Below, piece by piece: positions 1 to 12,100 of a stretch of DNA of 34,273 nucleotides. Position numbers and translations under genes: made by a program. Numbering within the stretch: the first letter of the stretch is position 1; each line of letters begins with the position of its first letter. The notes beneath the pieces were generated by a model. The model saw only the letters and a list, made by a program, of their open reading frames with translations. It searched no databases and had not been told where the DNA came from. Source of the stretch: Botryllus schlosseri (taxonomy: Eukaryota > Chordata > Ascidiacea > Stolidobranchia > Styelidae); contig KE605077.1 in NCBI GenBank assembly GCA_000444245.1, positions 1 to 34,273 of the forward strand, in the 5' to 3' direction.

Positions 1-826
1 ACTGCTTAGTGTCCAAAGTTACCCTTAAGTCCAAAGTTACCCCGGTTTACGGCACCTCCGATTAACTGCTGAAAGTATGCGACCCTTTGACCCAACCTAG
101 TTTTTGAAACAAAAGTGCTTTTCATGACTTTATTTTCTACTTCCACTTGAATTACTTTTGAAAATTTCTACTTCTACTTGTAGATGTATAGAAATTAATG
201 TTGTTACTTCTACTTGAGTACTAATGCTGACTAACTAAGAGGTAAAGTTCGATAATTATGCAGAAAACAGAAATGGAATGCATTTAATAAAATATAATGT
301 CACCATTTATTACGATAGTATTCTAAGGTAAAACCCAATACCACAAATCCTGGTCAAAGGTTGTTCCATAAGTACAGAGGCGGGCAACTTCTCCAGTCGA
401 CGGGCCTGATATCGGAAAATACCTCAACTACCTCGACATACTTACGTCCCAGTTATATGGCAACCATTACTCTGTAGCATTGGTAACCTGGCTTGAGTTT
501 GGTCAAAGGTGTTGCGAGTATCATTGACTTTGTTGAACAGCCTACTATATCTATTAGTAACCAGCTAGCCATAATTCATTGGCATTTTCTTGAAATATAT
601 AATATATACTTAGTCTGGCCATCAACTTACCTGCTTTTTGATAGTATATTGCCAGAATTTCATTACCGATGCTGTCATGATTGGCATTAGTTTATATCTA
701 TACGGTAGGCCTATCACAGATTTAACAATAAATTCCACAATGGAATTCATATTAATGTCGAAGTTCCTACAATTAAGATACCATCCGCCTAATATCATGT
801 AAGTTTCAAGTTTCTTTCCATTTCAG
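1..826. other. AIMP1 upstream intron with degraded repeat
   Basis: No coding exon is recognisable. Bases 10-45 hold two copies of gtccaaagttacc. Bases 120-235 are rich in variants of CTACTTCTACTTGAGTA, a run resembling the subterminal repeats of hAT elements. A related fragment at about 1335-1419 ends in CCACCCCTA. These look like remnants of one family, but their borders cannot be fixed. Confidence 0.4.
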
Positions 827-3800
827 TACACCATTCCTACTGTCATCGCTTGCTCAAAGGAAGTGGAGAAACCGCAATCTCCCTCCAAACCAGATACCAG
901 TTCTGATAAAGCAGAACCTAAGCCCGAAAAGACTCTCAAACAACAAAAGCCCAAGACTGAAAGTATGTCATCGCATAGTGTATTTGCCAACGGAATACTT
1001 TGAGGCCTGTCATACTTTTAGGCCTGCCATATTTCACCTGAATCCTTGTGAGATAGTTGCCAGTATGCCGATTGTCATTATAATCCTGCTTTCTGCCTTA
1101 TTCAAGTCATGCTGGAACACCCAATTGTCTTTTATCTACCAATATAGACCTACTCGTACTTTTTTTGCTGTGAGAACATGAGTACCTTCTATATTTTCTC
1201 AAGGCAAAGTCATATTTTTGACATGTTGTCCAGTGGATAGAAATATGTGAATGGGTATGTACGATAGTCACATGGAATGTTTATGGTGGTGACATTTTGT
1301 GTATTTCAAGTGACGACTCGTAATTGTATGATTTTTTGATTCAATTTTTACTTGGGTAAAATACTGAATACTACAGCACTTCTTATTGAACCACGTCAGT
1401 GGCTTCTTTGTCCACCCCTACATGGCTTGTGGGAAATGGTCTATATCAGTGGTCGGGAGCCTATGGCTCTTTTTGATATAAGATATGGCTCTTTGACATG
1501 TTTTTAATTTTTTACGTAATTTTATCGATATTGCAGCAACTATGTAGTAAATTTTCTTAACAGCCAGAATAATTATTCTTGTGGCAGCATAAACATGTAT
1601 CGGAGTGGTCAAGACAGTGGCATATCACGGGTTAAGGGCTCGGAACCCTTTACAAAATCCTCAAATTTAATTTGCTGTAGCGCAGGGCCGGCCAACCCGT
1701 GACCCGCGAGAAGGTTTTGAGTGGCCCGCGAGGTAATTTCCAAAATTAGTAATAATATCAAAAATGGATTGCACAGATTGTGCACATAAGGGCCAACCAA
1801 AATTTCGATTACTTTGGCCGCAACACTAGAGATACGATGTCTAAAATATCAGTTCTGACGCATTGGCAGATCCATGAGCCAGTCACATTTTGGTAGATCT
1901 ACGTACATTACAATAAAGCAGAATAATTTGCGATAGATTTATTCAAAGTGAAAAGTTTCTTCACGCCTTGCACAATATGTTGTCACTCGATTTCTTGCTT
2001 TTAATATTGTTACCCCTTTCTGAAAATGAAAGAACTCCTAATGCACCAGATAAAGTCTTACTATATTCGCAATTACGAGAAAAAGTGTTGTTCAACATGC
2101 GACTTTGTGTTTGAGCTCGCAGAAAGACTGTCGACGATGGAACCTAGGCACAAAATGATTGACGCATGTTGGCCGAATCTTTCGATATCGATATGCCCAG
2201 GCGCCGAATAGTTCAGTCCTTGCAAACTGAGCCCAGCGATATACAGCAGACCTTCAATAGACTCAAGTAACAATATCATTGACCTATCAACTTCGAAAAA
2301 TCTTCGCGGCTAGTGGCCCGCGCAATAGTTCGTCAATTGCATGTGGCCCTTTGGCTGAAAAGGTTGGCCACCCGTGCTGTAGCGCCAGCGACCAACATCC
2401 CTCACGAATTCGATGTACCCGGCATCGCGCGCTGCGTAAGCTTGGATTGCACCATACGTTGGTTGATCAAAGAGAATAGCAGACATGGGGACGCCTTTCT
2501 GACAATCTAGTTTTCAAATACACATTGTCTTCCTGATCTACGCCGAGAAATGAACTGCCTTGGAAGTGACATTCCAATTACAAATTACAAACAACGCTTC
2601 GCTATCCACGTTCTTCATTGATAACTAGCTTTCTAGTACTGCCGTTAAATGTAGGCGTAGTGCAACGTTTATGTTACCGCCGAATTGAGAGGTCGATCAA
2701 TATTTAAATTTTCGGAATCAGTGCTACAGTTATATTAGCTCAATATTAATTATTATAAATTATAAATAAAGTTATTTGCGATGAATTGCGCTATCACAGG
2801 ATGATTAATGGCCTACCAATTTTTACAGAGCAAATATGGCCCCCGCGACTAATCCCATGTAGTAAGTTCGAATTTGTGTTACCATATACCATGACATCAC
2901 GAATTTTCAATTGTGACGTAACGATTGATTGACATGTACGACTCTTTGGGAGTTAAAATGGAAAATATAGGGCTAACTTGGCTCTTCAGACGAAAAAGGT
3001 TCCCGACCACTGGTCTATTATGGTGCTATTTTTTGCAGCAGGCATCTCTTGAGGGCCTTGATTGATAACATAATCACCATTTCTCTCTATCAGCTCTTCT
3101 ACATGTAAGTTTCGTGCAGCTTGAAAGACATTAAAATTCATGCAGTTTTTAATTTATTCGAGTCAAGTCAAGTGCCCACCGAAAAATCGTGACTCGAGCT
3201 CGAACCGAGTCATCGAAAATCGTGACTCGAGTCATTACGACCCTGTTTTTGATTAGTGGGATGACGTAATCAAACTATACCTTATATCTTACTTACGCCA
3301 CGCTTACGTTCAGAGCCAAAGAAAAAATCGACCCCCGAGGCTCCCAAATCCGAAAGCCCTGTCGATATTTCAAGGATTGACCTCCGCATCGGACGGATTG
3401 TAAAAGCCGAAAAGCATCCGGACGCGGATTCGCTCTATATCGAAGAGGTTGAGACGGGCGAAGAGAAAAACAGGACAGTTATCAGCGGCCTTGTGAAATT
3501 TATCCCCGTTGAAGAGGTATCAATTTGTATGTCTTCACATTATTGTTTGTGTTCTTATCGGGGTTACCGTAAATGTAAATGCAATTATTCGAAAATATTC
3601 AACACCAATAACTTCGCTTCTATGGATTGGAATTGAGCTAAATTTGTTTAGCATCGTTGTTTTTGGAAACCTAACAATATCATGCGGTAGCCGGTAAAAT
3701 TTGACAAACTTTTTATTGTTATTCAATAAATCCAAAACTTTCTTCTCTCATAGCAATTCTTCTACAGGCTAGAAGCAAGCCCAATTTGGTGTGCAGTGTT

Positions 3801-5652
3801 CTTTTATGCAAGCTTACGATTGTAGCAAATAGCCAGTCGAATTTGAATTTTTTTGGGCCTTAATGGACATAGGCCAACTGTGAACGCCTATCGATCGGTG
3901 TTCTACATCAAATACATACAGTTTCGTTGACATTATTTACTACTGGGGCCGCCTAATTCGCAGATGCAGAACAGGATGGTCGTGCTGATGATGAATTTGA
4001 AGCCCGTGAAAATGCGCGGCATATTCTCTCAAGCCATGGTGATGTGCGCGTCGTCACCGGAAAAGGTGGAAATCCTCACTCCACCCCCGGGATGTGTGCC
4101 GGGCGACATCGTAACATTTGATGGATATCAAGGTTTGTGAAGCAGCACTTGGGCTTGAGCCACCTGTTCGCTACGATTATTGCAGTTTTTTTAAAATCTG
4201 TGACAACATATCTGCTGATGCAACTGTTGATGTATAAAGTTCTTTTCAATACTGTACCGGTTGCTGACGATTAACCCTGGCAAAATATTCTTCAAAAAAT
4301 TTGGATTATCAATAAAATAGTATTTACGGTGGCCAATTCTTGAGTTATTTATTATCGGTGTACCCACCGTAAATAGTATTTTATTCAAATCCAAATTTTT
4401 CGACGGCAATAACTCCGCTTCCACTGGTTGGAATCGAGCCAAATTCGATGAACATCGTTTCTATAGACAACCTAACACTTTCATGGGGTGAACGGAAAAT
4501 TTTGGAATTCTTTGTATTTAATTTTATATAATAAATAGAAACTTTTTAGCCATGCGGCTACTGGTTGGAATTGAACCAAATTTGGTGTGCAGGCTTGAAT
4601 TAGGTGATCTAACAATTTTATCAAGTAGCCAGTACAATTTGAGAAAAAAGTCAATTTTGAACACCCCTAGTAGACACACTTCATCTCAACCTCCTTATAT
4701 AACTTGAAGGTACCGTTTTCCCATATTATATAAAACAACGATCATAATGGACTGATAAATGAGCAATTCAGCGGCAATATTTACACAAATTTGAGGAATT
4801 TGAAAAGAGGGGGTTCTGAGCCCCTAAAACCCTCTTGTGGACACGCTACTGTCTTGACCTCACATATAATTGTCACTGTCATCATAAGAATAATGACTCA
4901 GGCCGTTATGAAAATTGCAGCAAAATCTATGAATAAAATGCGAATTTAGTGCAAAATTCATGAAATAGCCATTTCATCAAAAGAGCCATAGGTTTCCGAC
5001 CCTTGATTTAGACGATATTGCAATTTACCAAGTTTTTTGTTGCTACTGAAGTATGGAAAACAGTTAAGCATGGCTGAATTATCTCGTTGACGAGGCCTGC
5101 AGGGAACACGCATGTAAATAGGCTTAATTATTTTATGTTGTGATTGTCAGGTTTCAATAACAATGTACTGTTATTGAAGTTGTAATTAGGCAAATTTTTT
5201 ATCAAATTTAAATTACACAAAATAGAAATGCTTCAATTACAATTACATGATAAAATGTAAACATTACATTCAGCGGAATTACAAATTACAATTGATGCAA
5301 CACTGATGCGTACCACTCAATTTGATTCCACATGATATCAACAGCACGGACTCTTAATGTCACTCGCAACATATATATATATATATTGTATAATCACCGT
5401 ACTTGTCGAGGTTCTTTTGTACACTACCGATAGGCCTACCCTACTTCGAACGCCTCTGATTGTAACGCAACATGATCTTCCCCAGGCGAGCCCGATAAAC
5501 AATTGAATCCAAAGAAAAAGGTCTGGGAACAAGTGCAACCAGATTTGAAGACAGACGACAAGAAAGTTGCGTGCTACAAGGGTGTTCCTTTCACAGTGAA
5601 GGGTAAAGGCGTCGTCACGTCTCAGACTATGGCCAACAGCATGATCAAATAA
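827..5652 (+). CDS. AIMP1: AIMP1 (EMAP-II precursor, p43), four 3' exons, 5'-partial
   Basis: Exons by splice sites and phase: 827-962, 3314-3516, 3964-4132, 5486-5652 (stop TAA); they join in frame to 224 residues. Residues about 1-62 are a Lys/Pro/Ser-rich linker. Residues about 63-224 are the EMAP-II-type tRNA-binding domain: an OB fold beginning SRIDLRIGRIVKAEKHPDAD, then SQAMVMCASSPEKVEIL, then the C-terminal extension NPKKKVWEQVQPDL and the end QTMANSMIK. This matches AIMP1 of other animals throughout. AIMP1 is a scaffold of the cytosolic multi-aminoacyl-tRNA-synthetase complex that binds tRNA and can be processed to the secreted cytokine EMAP-II (family knowledge). Human AIMP1 has 312 residues, so roughly 90 N-terminal residues, including the leucine-zipper region that contacts other subunits, are missing. 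The first visible exon starts at an acceptor (tttcag, 821-826), so the start codon should lie upstream of the window. Introns 1 and 3 hold transposon copies. YARS and MARS share this domain, but the lysine-rich linker and the ending favour AIMP1. Confidence 0.94.
1447..3012. mobile_element. Non-autonomous hAT-like element, interrupted by a second hAT
   Basis: The left end reads CAGTGGTCGGGAGCC. The right end, reverse-complemented, reads CAGTGGTCGGGAACC. These are terminal inverted repeats with the CAGTG-type start of hAT elements. Flanks are gtctatat (1439-1446) and gtctatta (3013-3020), an imperfect 8-base duplication (6 of 8). The original element was about 870 bases before 1683-2376 plus its duplicated target was inserted. 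No transposase similarity was seen. It lies in AIMP1 intron 963-3313. A fragment of the same family with the same terminal sequence (CAAGGGTCGGAAACC on the minus strand) lies at about 4900-5008. Confidence 0.8.
1683..2376. mobile_element. Nested hAT-like MITE with perfect target duplication
   Basis: Left end CAGGGCCGGCCAACC; right end on the minus strand CACGGGTGGCCAACC. The 8 bases ctgtagcg occur exactly at 1675-1682 and 2377-2384, which is the hAT signature. It is 694 bases long and sits inside the 1447-3012 element, so it is younger. It has a 61-codon reading frame at 2026-2211 that I could not match to any family; it may be a transposase relic or chance. A relative is at 17079-17643. Confidence 0.87.
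3165..3247 (+). mobile_element. Fragment of the GACTCGAGTC-rich hAT-like family
   Basis: Right-hand end of the family described at 20938-21461. It has clustered GACTCGAG/GAGTC words and the terminal gagtcattacgaccctg. The left part is missing. It lies in AIMP1 intron 963-3313, 66 bases before the next exon. Confidence 0.6.
3590..3865. mobile_element. Decayed copy of the fold-back hAT family
   Basis: Contains decayed copies of the family word (attggaattgagctaaattt at 3629-3648 and the related aagcccaatttggtgtgcag at 3776-3795) and the linker aacctaacaatatcatg. It resembles the right arm of the elements at 26008-27165 and 4290-4669. The ends are too decayed to place. It lies in AIMP1 intron 3517-3963. 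Confidence 0.5.
4290..4669. mobile_element. Left-truncated fold-back hAT MITE (TAGGGGTGTTC subfamily)
   Basis: The right end tttgaacacccctA is intact at 4669. The right arm carries two inverted units with ggttggaattgaaccaaatt-type words. The centre has the pair aatagtatttacggtgg / ccaccgtaaatagtatt, a small hairpin. It is closely alike to 26815-27165. The left arm is missing and is replaced by a fragment (4240-4285) of the TTGCTGACGATTACCCCTG repeat family. It lies in AIMP1 intron 4133-5485. Confidence 0.75.
5165..5306. repeat. hAT-like terminal fragment with TTGTAATT subterminal runs
   Basis: On the minus strand it begins CAGTGTTGCATCAATTG and continues with many variants of TTGTAATT. Short words repeated next to a CAGTG end are typical of hAT subterminal regions. 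Only one end is recognised. Confidence 0.35.
5371..5386. repeat. (AT)8 microsatellite
   Basis: A perfect AT dinucleotide run in AIMP1 intron 4133-5485, 100 bases before the acceptor. Confidence 0.9.
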
Positions 5653-5653
5653 A
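5648..5653 (+). promoter_or_regulatory. AATAAA hexamer overlapping the AIMP1 stop codon
   Basis: AATAAA is created across the last Lys codon and the TAA stop of AIMP1. I found no clear second hexamer in the next 250 bases. If used, it would give an extremely short 3' UTR. Chance occurrence is also likely, because AAA-TAA-A makes the hexamer readily. Confidence 0.25.
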
Positions 5654-6060
5654 TTATTGACTCACTATCGTGTTGGTCGTCGCTATCTCAAGAGGACTGT
5701 GGCTGTGCAGGACTGTGCTACATTGGGAAGTGGTCAAAACGTGGCGATAACGGGAAAATACAGGATTTCTGTTTCTGATAGGCTGGTGGAGTCGTGTTTA
5801 GTCTTTTTATAGTCGTGGACTACTTTGCATTATGAAAATATAACTGTAGTCGAATTTAGCCGGTTCCATGGAACTTTCTCGTGGGTTTTTTGACATCAGT
5901 GAGCCGGTCGGCATTACTGGTTACTGCTAATCACTTTTTGTAACAGAACCTGCTGAAAAAAATCTGAATCCGACCACAGCGTGGCCCACACGCAGATCCG
6001 TCTTAGGTACGCAATGGACACAAGACAAGTAGACTTCCGAAACTCGACAGGAAATTGAGA

Positions 6061-6200
6061 CTAACATATTATATTCAGAAGAATTTGGTTGTACTTAGTA
6101 TTGAATGCAGAAAATGTACAGTAGTACATGCTCGACCGCTGTCGGATTGCCTGCAAAATAGTCTTCGACAGTATGGTCCGTCGTACTTTGATACAGCGAT
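6061..6200 (-). mobile_element. LINE reverse-transcriptase C-terminal remnant
   Basis: The minus strand reads RQRSSMYYCTFSAFNTKYNQ followed by ILLN and ends at a stop at 6061-6063. It aligns with RQSSSMSAFKSKYKQFLLN at 13614-13712, the usual C-terminus of CR1/L2/Jockey-like LINE proteins. It carries a short insertion relative to that copy and is very short. Decayed. Confidence 0.45.
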
Positions 6201-6391
6201 GGGTTTTCTTGTGATTCGGTAATATGGTAGGTGGATATCGCACACATTTCTCGCCATGTTGTCTTGAATGTAGGTAGACACTAGGCACTTGTGCCTTAGA
6301 TTGAGCAGTGGACATGATTGAGCGCACAGTAACTGCGATCGTATTACAAAATATATCTATGTAACAAAACGACTTGTCTGAATTGTATGGT

Positions 6392-6680
6392 TAGTCAGTC
6401 AGTCAGGTTTATTAATATTTTCATCGTTTCAAAACATCACAAGACTGCGATACAATGAAAAGATAGGAAGGTGTGGAAACAACTTGGAGTAGCCATTAAG
6501 ATCAGACACCCACCTTAGCCTAGGCGAAGAAAATAAGAGGCATGCACACTGAATGAAAAGTAATGCAGAGAATATAAGACGCAAGTGACAAAATGGGGTG
6601 GCATGTGGCGGAGGGCGAGGTCGATGTTAGGTCGTGGTCCGGTAATCCTGAAGACTGGCTAGTATTGTTACCAAAATAAA
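6392..6680 (-). mobile_element. LINE 3'-end copy (3' UTR and terminal tandem repeat)
   Basis: On the minus strand this stretch matches 13363-13613 closely (shared words such as gaaaagataggaaggtgt and ggcatgcacactgaatgaaa on the plus strand). It ends in AATAAACCTGACTGACTGAC, a short tandem repeat typical of CR1/L2-type LINE 3' ends. The open reading frame across it (6520-6768) is not a host gene. Confidence 0.65.
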
Positions 6681-9199
6681 CTGTTGAAAATGTTTCTACT
6701 GCCAAGCGGTTAGTGCCCCACATGAACGGTGAACGCCCTCGTCCAAATCGCAGCCAAATATCTTCCAAGTGGCAAATGATGAATTGAATCTTCTAATGTT
6801 ACACATGATCAGATTAGATTTTATTGAATATAAGGTGGGTGTCTTATTGCAAAACTGCTCCAAGCTATTTCGACCCCTTCATATACCCTTTCATTCTATC
6901 GCAATCCCGTGCTGTTTTGAATTGATGTAAATAATAATAAAACGAACGAGCATAACATAACGAACAAAAAAAAAATACAAAAATTTCGGTAAACTCACTA
7001 ACCGTTACATCAGGAATAATCATGAAATTATATGTAGTATGATGTATAATAACGAAATATTAAAGCAAGACAGTTTCATCAATAGCTACTAAGGATTGAA
7101 GAATGCAAAATATTTGTTTTCTCCACAGTCTGCTGAAAATAAGATACGTCATTTGATTCACAATCAAAATAGTTACGACTGATATTGATTTTTCGAGGCT
7201 ACAGATCACGAGGTCATGTGACCAGCTGACAACTGAAAACGACGAAGTCATCGAGTCACTTGGGATTTCACAAAATAGCGAGTTCGCGTAATGTCTGTTG
7301 GCTAGGTGGTATTGGTCACGAGACTTCCAGCTTGGGTACAGTGAATTCCTCTTTATCAAGCTTATGGCTGATCGCACAAGCTGTCAATGATACCCAGACG
7401 ATGCTATTCTTTGTTTGTCTTTAGGGTGGCGCCGCCGGCCCGACGCAATATAGATCTTGCGATCTTGGAAAGTTCATGAGCAGACTTAGCCACATTATAG
7501 GCAGTAAGATTTTCAGTGGCGATATCGATATGTGCTACCTTGATTCCGATGCAGCTCAACTTGCTATCTTATTTCACGCAATTGTCATCTTACTGTTAAG
7601 TAAAATTGATATGGTCCGGTACTCAGGGTGCTGCACTGTGATCTTCGTCTAAGGAACAACATTTTGCCGCAAAGCTATGCGATTAAACTATGAACAGTAG
7701 AACAGCCGTGTTGCAAGGAAGACTTTCAGTCTTGAGTTATTGATAGTTAGCTGTATAGTACTACGGTATCGACAGTATGGTCACCGACTCACCGCAATTC
7801 CAACTGCTTGCTTATCGCTGCTTTTGTATTCGCTTGCTTGCATGGTTCTGCGAACTGTAAATGTTTGAATGGTGGTCCCTGTATGGAATCGGTATCCAGT
7901 GCTCACACTACGTTCAATTTTTTATCATGTTTTATTAAATCACTTTACCTTGAATGAAGAATCATCGCTGCTCACCTGATCCTGATTGGAATCGCTGGCC
8001 TTTTTGCCTGATATATCAGGTGAGCAGCGATGATTTTCCAAGTTAAAGTAATTTAATAAAAAATAATTAAAAACTGAAATATAGTGTGAGCACAGGACAC
8101 CGATTCCATACAGGCACCTGATACATCAGGCAAAACGTACCGAGATTCCCTGCAGTTGGGAGGTGATCATTGTTATGTGATTATTACTTTTTCTCCACTT
8201 CTATGCGTAATGAAGGCTTAGCTGATGTAATATAATATCCACCTTCATTCTGTGCATAGAATAAAGAATCTTTGATGAATTGTCCGGCTAAAATCATTGA
8301 ACAAGGGTAGATTTCTGCAATTCTTAAGTGGCAAACATTCTAATTATCAAAATAACACTACAGTAAAGTTGAAACATGACAGTTTTGACTTGCCGTTGTC
8401 TTTGTAACTATTTGAATCTGCAACAATGATTTGATTCACTTTTTTATGTAGGGAATTGATGCTTCGAAACGCTTTATCAACAATCTGTTGAATAAATTTG
8501 CCTTACCGATGTCGCAAATTGAATTAGCCTATTGAATATTTATGACACTCCTACATTTATGTAATTTTCTATGCGACTCGACTTTCAACTCTGATAATAT
8601 TCCAAATAGCAACTCGCTCAGTTTTGAAGAGTCAACTTACTCTGGTACTCGCACAAAAACAGATTAACGACCACGGCTCTAAATCAAAATTAGTACTTTC
8701 AAGCTATGCTTGAACTGAACATACCTATTCAATTGGGTGTCTGTATCATTGACTCTCTGCTCTTGATCAATTGTGTTGACAAGTCTTACTCGCGACTCTA
8801 ACTGATTTAAAATTGCGTACTTTCCTGTATCGAATTCTATACCACTTGAACTCGGACTAGTTATTGACCAAAATGTAAGCGAACAAATTGAGTACTGTAG
8901 TCTATACTCATTAGTGTACAAGAACATCCAAACTAGATTATGACTTTGACTCTACAGTCCAAGACACACCACGAGCAACAACTAGGAATAGTACAATAAT
9001 TGCCCCATACGTAACATTCATATAGGGACATCTAATCTGAACCTTTTATCTATGACTTTTTATGTAGAATTATCATTATCAATGAACAATGATCAATGAT
9101 TTTATACTCTGCTGACAGGCATTTATATTATACTTGATCGACGCTGTCGCATATAGTTTCCCCGAAAATTTCGCCCATTTCAAATATTCACAAATCAGA
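6681..9199. other. Intergenic region, AIMP1 to V-ATPase c
   Basis: No gene recognised on either strand. The longest frame (7060-7377 minus, 105 codons) has no recognisable motif and no flanking splice signals that make sense. Apart from the inverted repeat at 7878-8114 I see nothing. A cag acceptor-like site at 9116-9118, 81 bases before the V-ATPase start, could mark a 5' UTR splice. Confidence 0.5.
7878..8114. repeat. 237-base imperfect inverted repeat, possible MITE
   Basis: The outer ends are CCTGTATGGAATCGGT and its reverse complement. Arms of about 100 bases pair with mismatches, for example tagtgtgagcac against gtgctcacacta and atcatcgctgctcacctgat against its complement. A 14-base palindrome CCTGATATATCAGG lies in the loop and a near copy (CCTGATACATCAGG) lies just outside the right end. 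No target duplication could be defined. Confidence 0.65.
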
Positions 9200-12100
9200 A
9201 TGGCGAACGGACCAGATTATTCACCATTTTTCAGCGCGATGGGAGCAGCATCTGCCATGGTCTTCAGTGGTAAGTTCGTAGTAACAATTTATAATATTTT
9301 GATTTCATTGACATTGCTATGGATCAATATTTTTCAGCGATGGGTGCGGCGTATGGAACGGCCAAATCTGGCACGGGTATCGCCGCAATGAGTGTGATGC
9401 GACCAGAATTGATTATTAAATCGGTTATTCCAGTTGTCATGGCTGGTATCATCGCTATTTACGGGGTCGTTATCTCTGTCTTGATCACCCAGAAGATGGA
9501 GGCTAATATGTCATTATTCAAGTAAGTATCGCTAGATACAATTAGTGTATTTGAGTATTGCACAGTATGAATGATGTGGAAAATTCGAAGAATATTGACG
9601 TGCAAAGAATGTAATGCCAGTTCCATTTCTACCCCAAATTGAAGTATATTTGGTATTTTTTCGGCCATACCTATTCCATTGCACTTTGTGACAATGCTGT
9701 AGGTTGATCACGACGTCACAGATATGTAATTCCCTCAACATGCATATCTATCTACACGTTGCGTATGCTGCAATACGATTAATCAATGTTTACAGCCTTC
9801 CTCAATGGGAACTATTACTTTTGTTGATAAATTAAGGATAGTTCAATCTTGGTATTCGAAAAGATCATCTCTGATTACTAAACTGGAATCGTTAGAATAA
9901 ATACTAGATTCAGATCAGAGTGCTCAAATCATTGTGCCCAACCCTAATCATTATCAACAAATTGACTCGACTGCAAATTTGTTGCCTTCGGTGACTGTAG
10001 GATTTTTGAACACCTGATGCAAATGGTGAAAAACCGTCGCGAGCTTGTGACATTCATGGGTCGGGGGTCGTGTTCACATTGTGGTCACGTTGTCTTTCGA
10101 TTACGGCATGCATTTTTGAGTTCTTTCCTGTTTGGAATTGATCAATTTCTGGTTGCTATTGTGTTGCGTACTGAATCAGATATCCGAAGGTTGCCATTTG
10201 ATATTGTGATACGTCATAGTGCAAATATCGGTGTATGCACAGTAATTTTATGACACTGGTATTTGTGTGTGTTGTTTGCAACATCGGTGATATGTTTATT
10301 TTCACTTCAGTATTGATATTCAACAAATGTTACATAAATCAAATGTCGATTTTCACTAGTTGTAAGGTCTTTAGTTGCTTTGAAACCGTCCTCAATTTTT
10401 TTCCAAAGGAACTGACTTCCTGGGCAATTTTCACTTTCAGCGTGTTAGATAATGTTTGCTCTGAAACACATGATATCTTGTCTTACTGCATATGGTGGCA
10501 AATCTACCTGCGTGCTCAATATGGCCGATCGAAATTTATTGACTAGGAAACAGGATATGGTGTCGATATCGCTTGCAGCGCTTCTTTTGAATAGGCCAAT
10601 TGAAATCACATGTCGCCCGTCAATCCGGAACGAGTAATTGCTTTCATGTAGCATGCTCGACTCAATCGCGGATTCTTGCGTAATAGAAATAGATTTCAAT
10701 ATATGTGGCGCAAATTCAAACAATCTCTTTATGTGGTACAAATATATACAATTGAATAATGTTCACATTTACAGAGCATTTCTTCATCTTGGTGCCGGGC
10801 TCTCGGTCGGACTGTCTGGTTTAGCTGCTGGCTTCGCCATCGGTATAGTAGGTGATGCCGGTGTTAGAGGTACAGCACAGCAACCACGGTTATTTGTAGG
10901 TAAGAGTGTTGATTTGCTTACTGTTTCTCTTTCCGTGAATCATATGAATATGCTTGCTTAAGCAAGTAAGTTTCCTAATGCGTCACTCATATAAACTGTA
11001 TAGCTTTCTGTCTATTTGTATGTTTCTGATTTGAGTCGTATTTTCTTCAAAAGGCTTGCATACAACTGCTTGTATCAGTTGAAAGTGGTTAGACGATGCA
11101 TTATATTCACTAATAGCCAATTGCTGGTTCAAAACTTTTGGACTGTATTCGATGCTATATTTGAGAATCTCACCGCTGGTTACTGAGGTAATACAGCAAA
11201 AAAGTTTCGCATTTGAAATGAAAATCAATACCTGTGAGTTTGATTGATACATCTACCACAGAATGTTTCGGCATCAATCAATATCTAATATTGATCCAGC
11301 CGAGAGAATTGTTGAGTGAAATAACCGATTGGGACCACTTTTATGAAGCAATATAGTGTTGAGGCAGTTCACAATGGAAAATCAATATGTGACCTAAATT
11401 ACCTTGGTGCTCATATATTTAGAACATATCCCGCCACCTTTAGATTTGTTCCAGCTTGTGCTTTCAATACTTGCTGACCGAGGATTTATTGCTAAATTCT
11501 AATGCTGATATTATCGAGTTGAATCACACTTCAGAGATATCGGTCTCGGCCATTAGAGGTAAAGAATATCAACAATTTTCTTGACCTCACAATTTGGCAG
11601 TAGGGGGTCAGTGAACTAATCTGTGACTGTCGGACTGGGAATATTGATATACTGGAATTTCATATAGCATGAAGGTGTACAGATGCAGCCTTTCTAGTTT
11701 ATTTCATGTCCAAGCATTGCACTGCTGCCCACCACGACTGCTGTTATGACCAATTACGCAATATACGCATTGCAAAGACAAATTTTTTTGTGATATCCTT
11801 GAGGAATCCAATTTTTTATCAATCATACTGCTTCAAAGTACATTTTGCAATAATTTTTTGTGTGTGAACGGAATCCTACATGGATTTTCAAGTCCGCACT
11901 CCCCCTCAATTCTTTTTCATCCGTAACTTTCTTTCCTTCGAGTTTAGAGTGAAAAAGTTCATTTTTTTCAATTCCTTGGCCCCAGAATTTGATAATTAGA
12001 CATTTTAATTGATTCTCCACCATCATGAAAGCAAAAAATAGGGATTTTAAATATTTTGCATATAGCGCCACCTAGTGACGAGAGAATTTTGAATCGCATT

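Noticed and set aside
100-1419. One single transposon spanning CTACTTCTACTTG fragments at both ends
   Set aside because: AIMP1 exon 827-962 lies between them and no matching termini or target duplication could be found, so they are treated as separate fragments.
2026-2211. hAT transposase fragment in the nested element
   Set aside because: The 61-residue frame has Cys and His residues but no BED-finger spacing or other hAT signature that I can support.
4191-4442. Frames containing MARFQPVEAELLPSKNL-like sequence, repeated near 25100 and 26850, as a small protein family
   Set aside because: The similarity comes from translating the conserved word of the fold-back MITE; the DNA, not the protein, is conserved and it occurs in inverted copies.
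7060-7377. 105-codon minus-strand frame as a gene
   Set aside because: No recognisable motif, no splice-site context and low-complexity composition of a chance frame in AT-rich DNA.
10235-10546. 103-codon frame inside V-ATPase intron 2
   Set aside because: Entirely intronic, overlapped by other chance frames on both strands, no domain seen.
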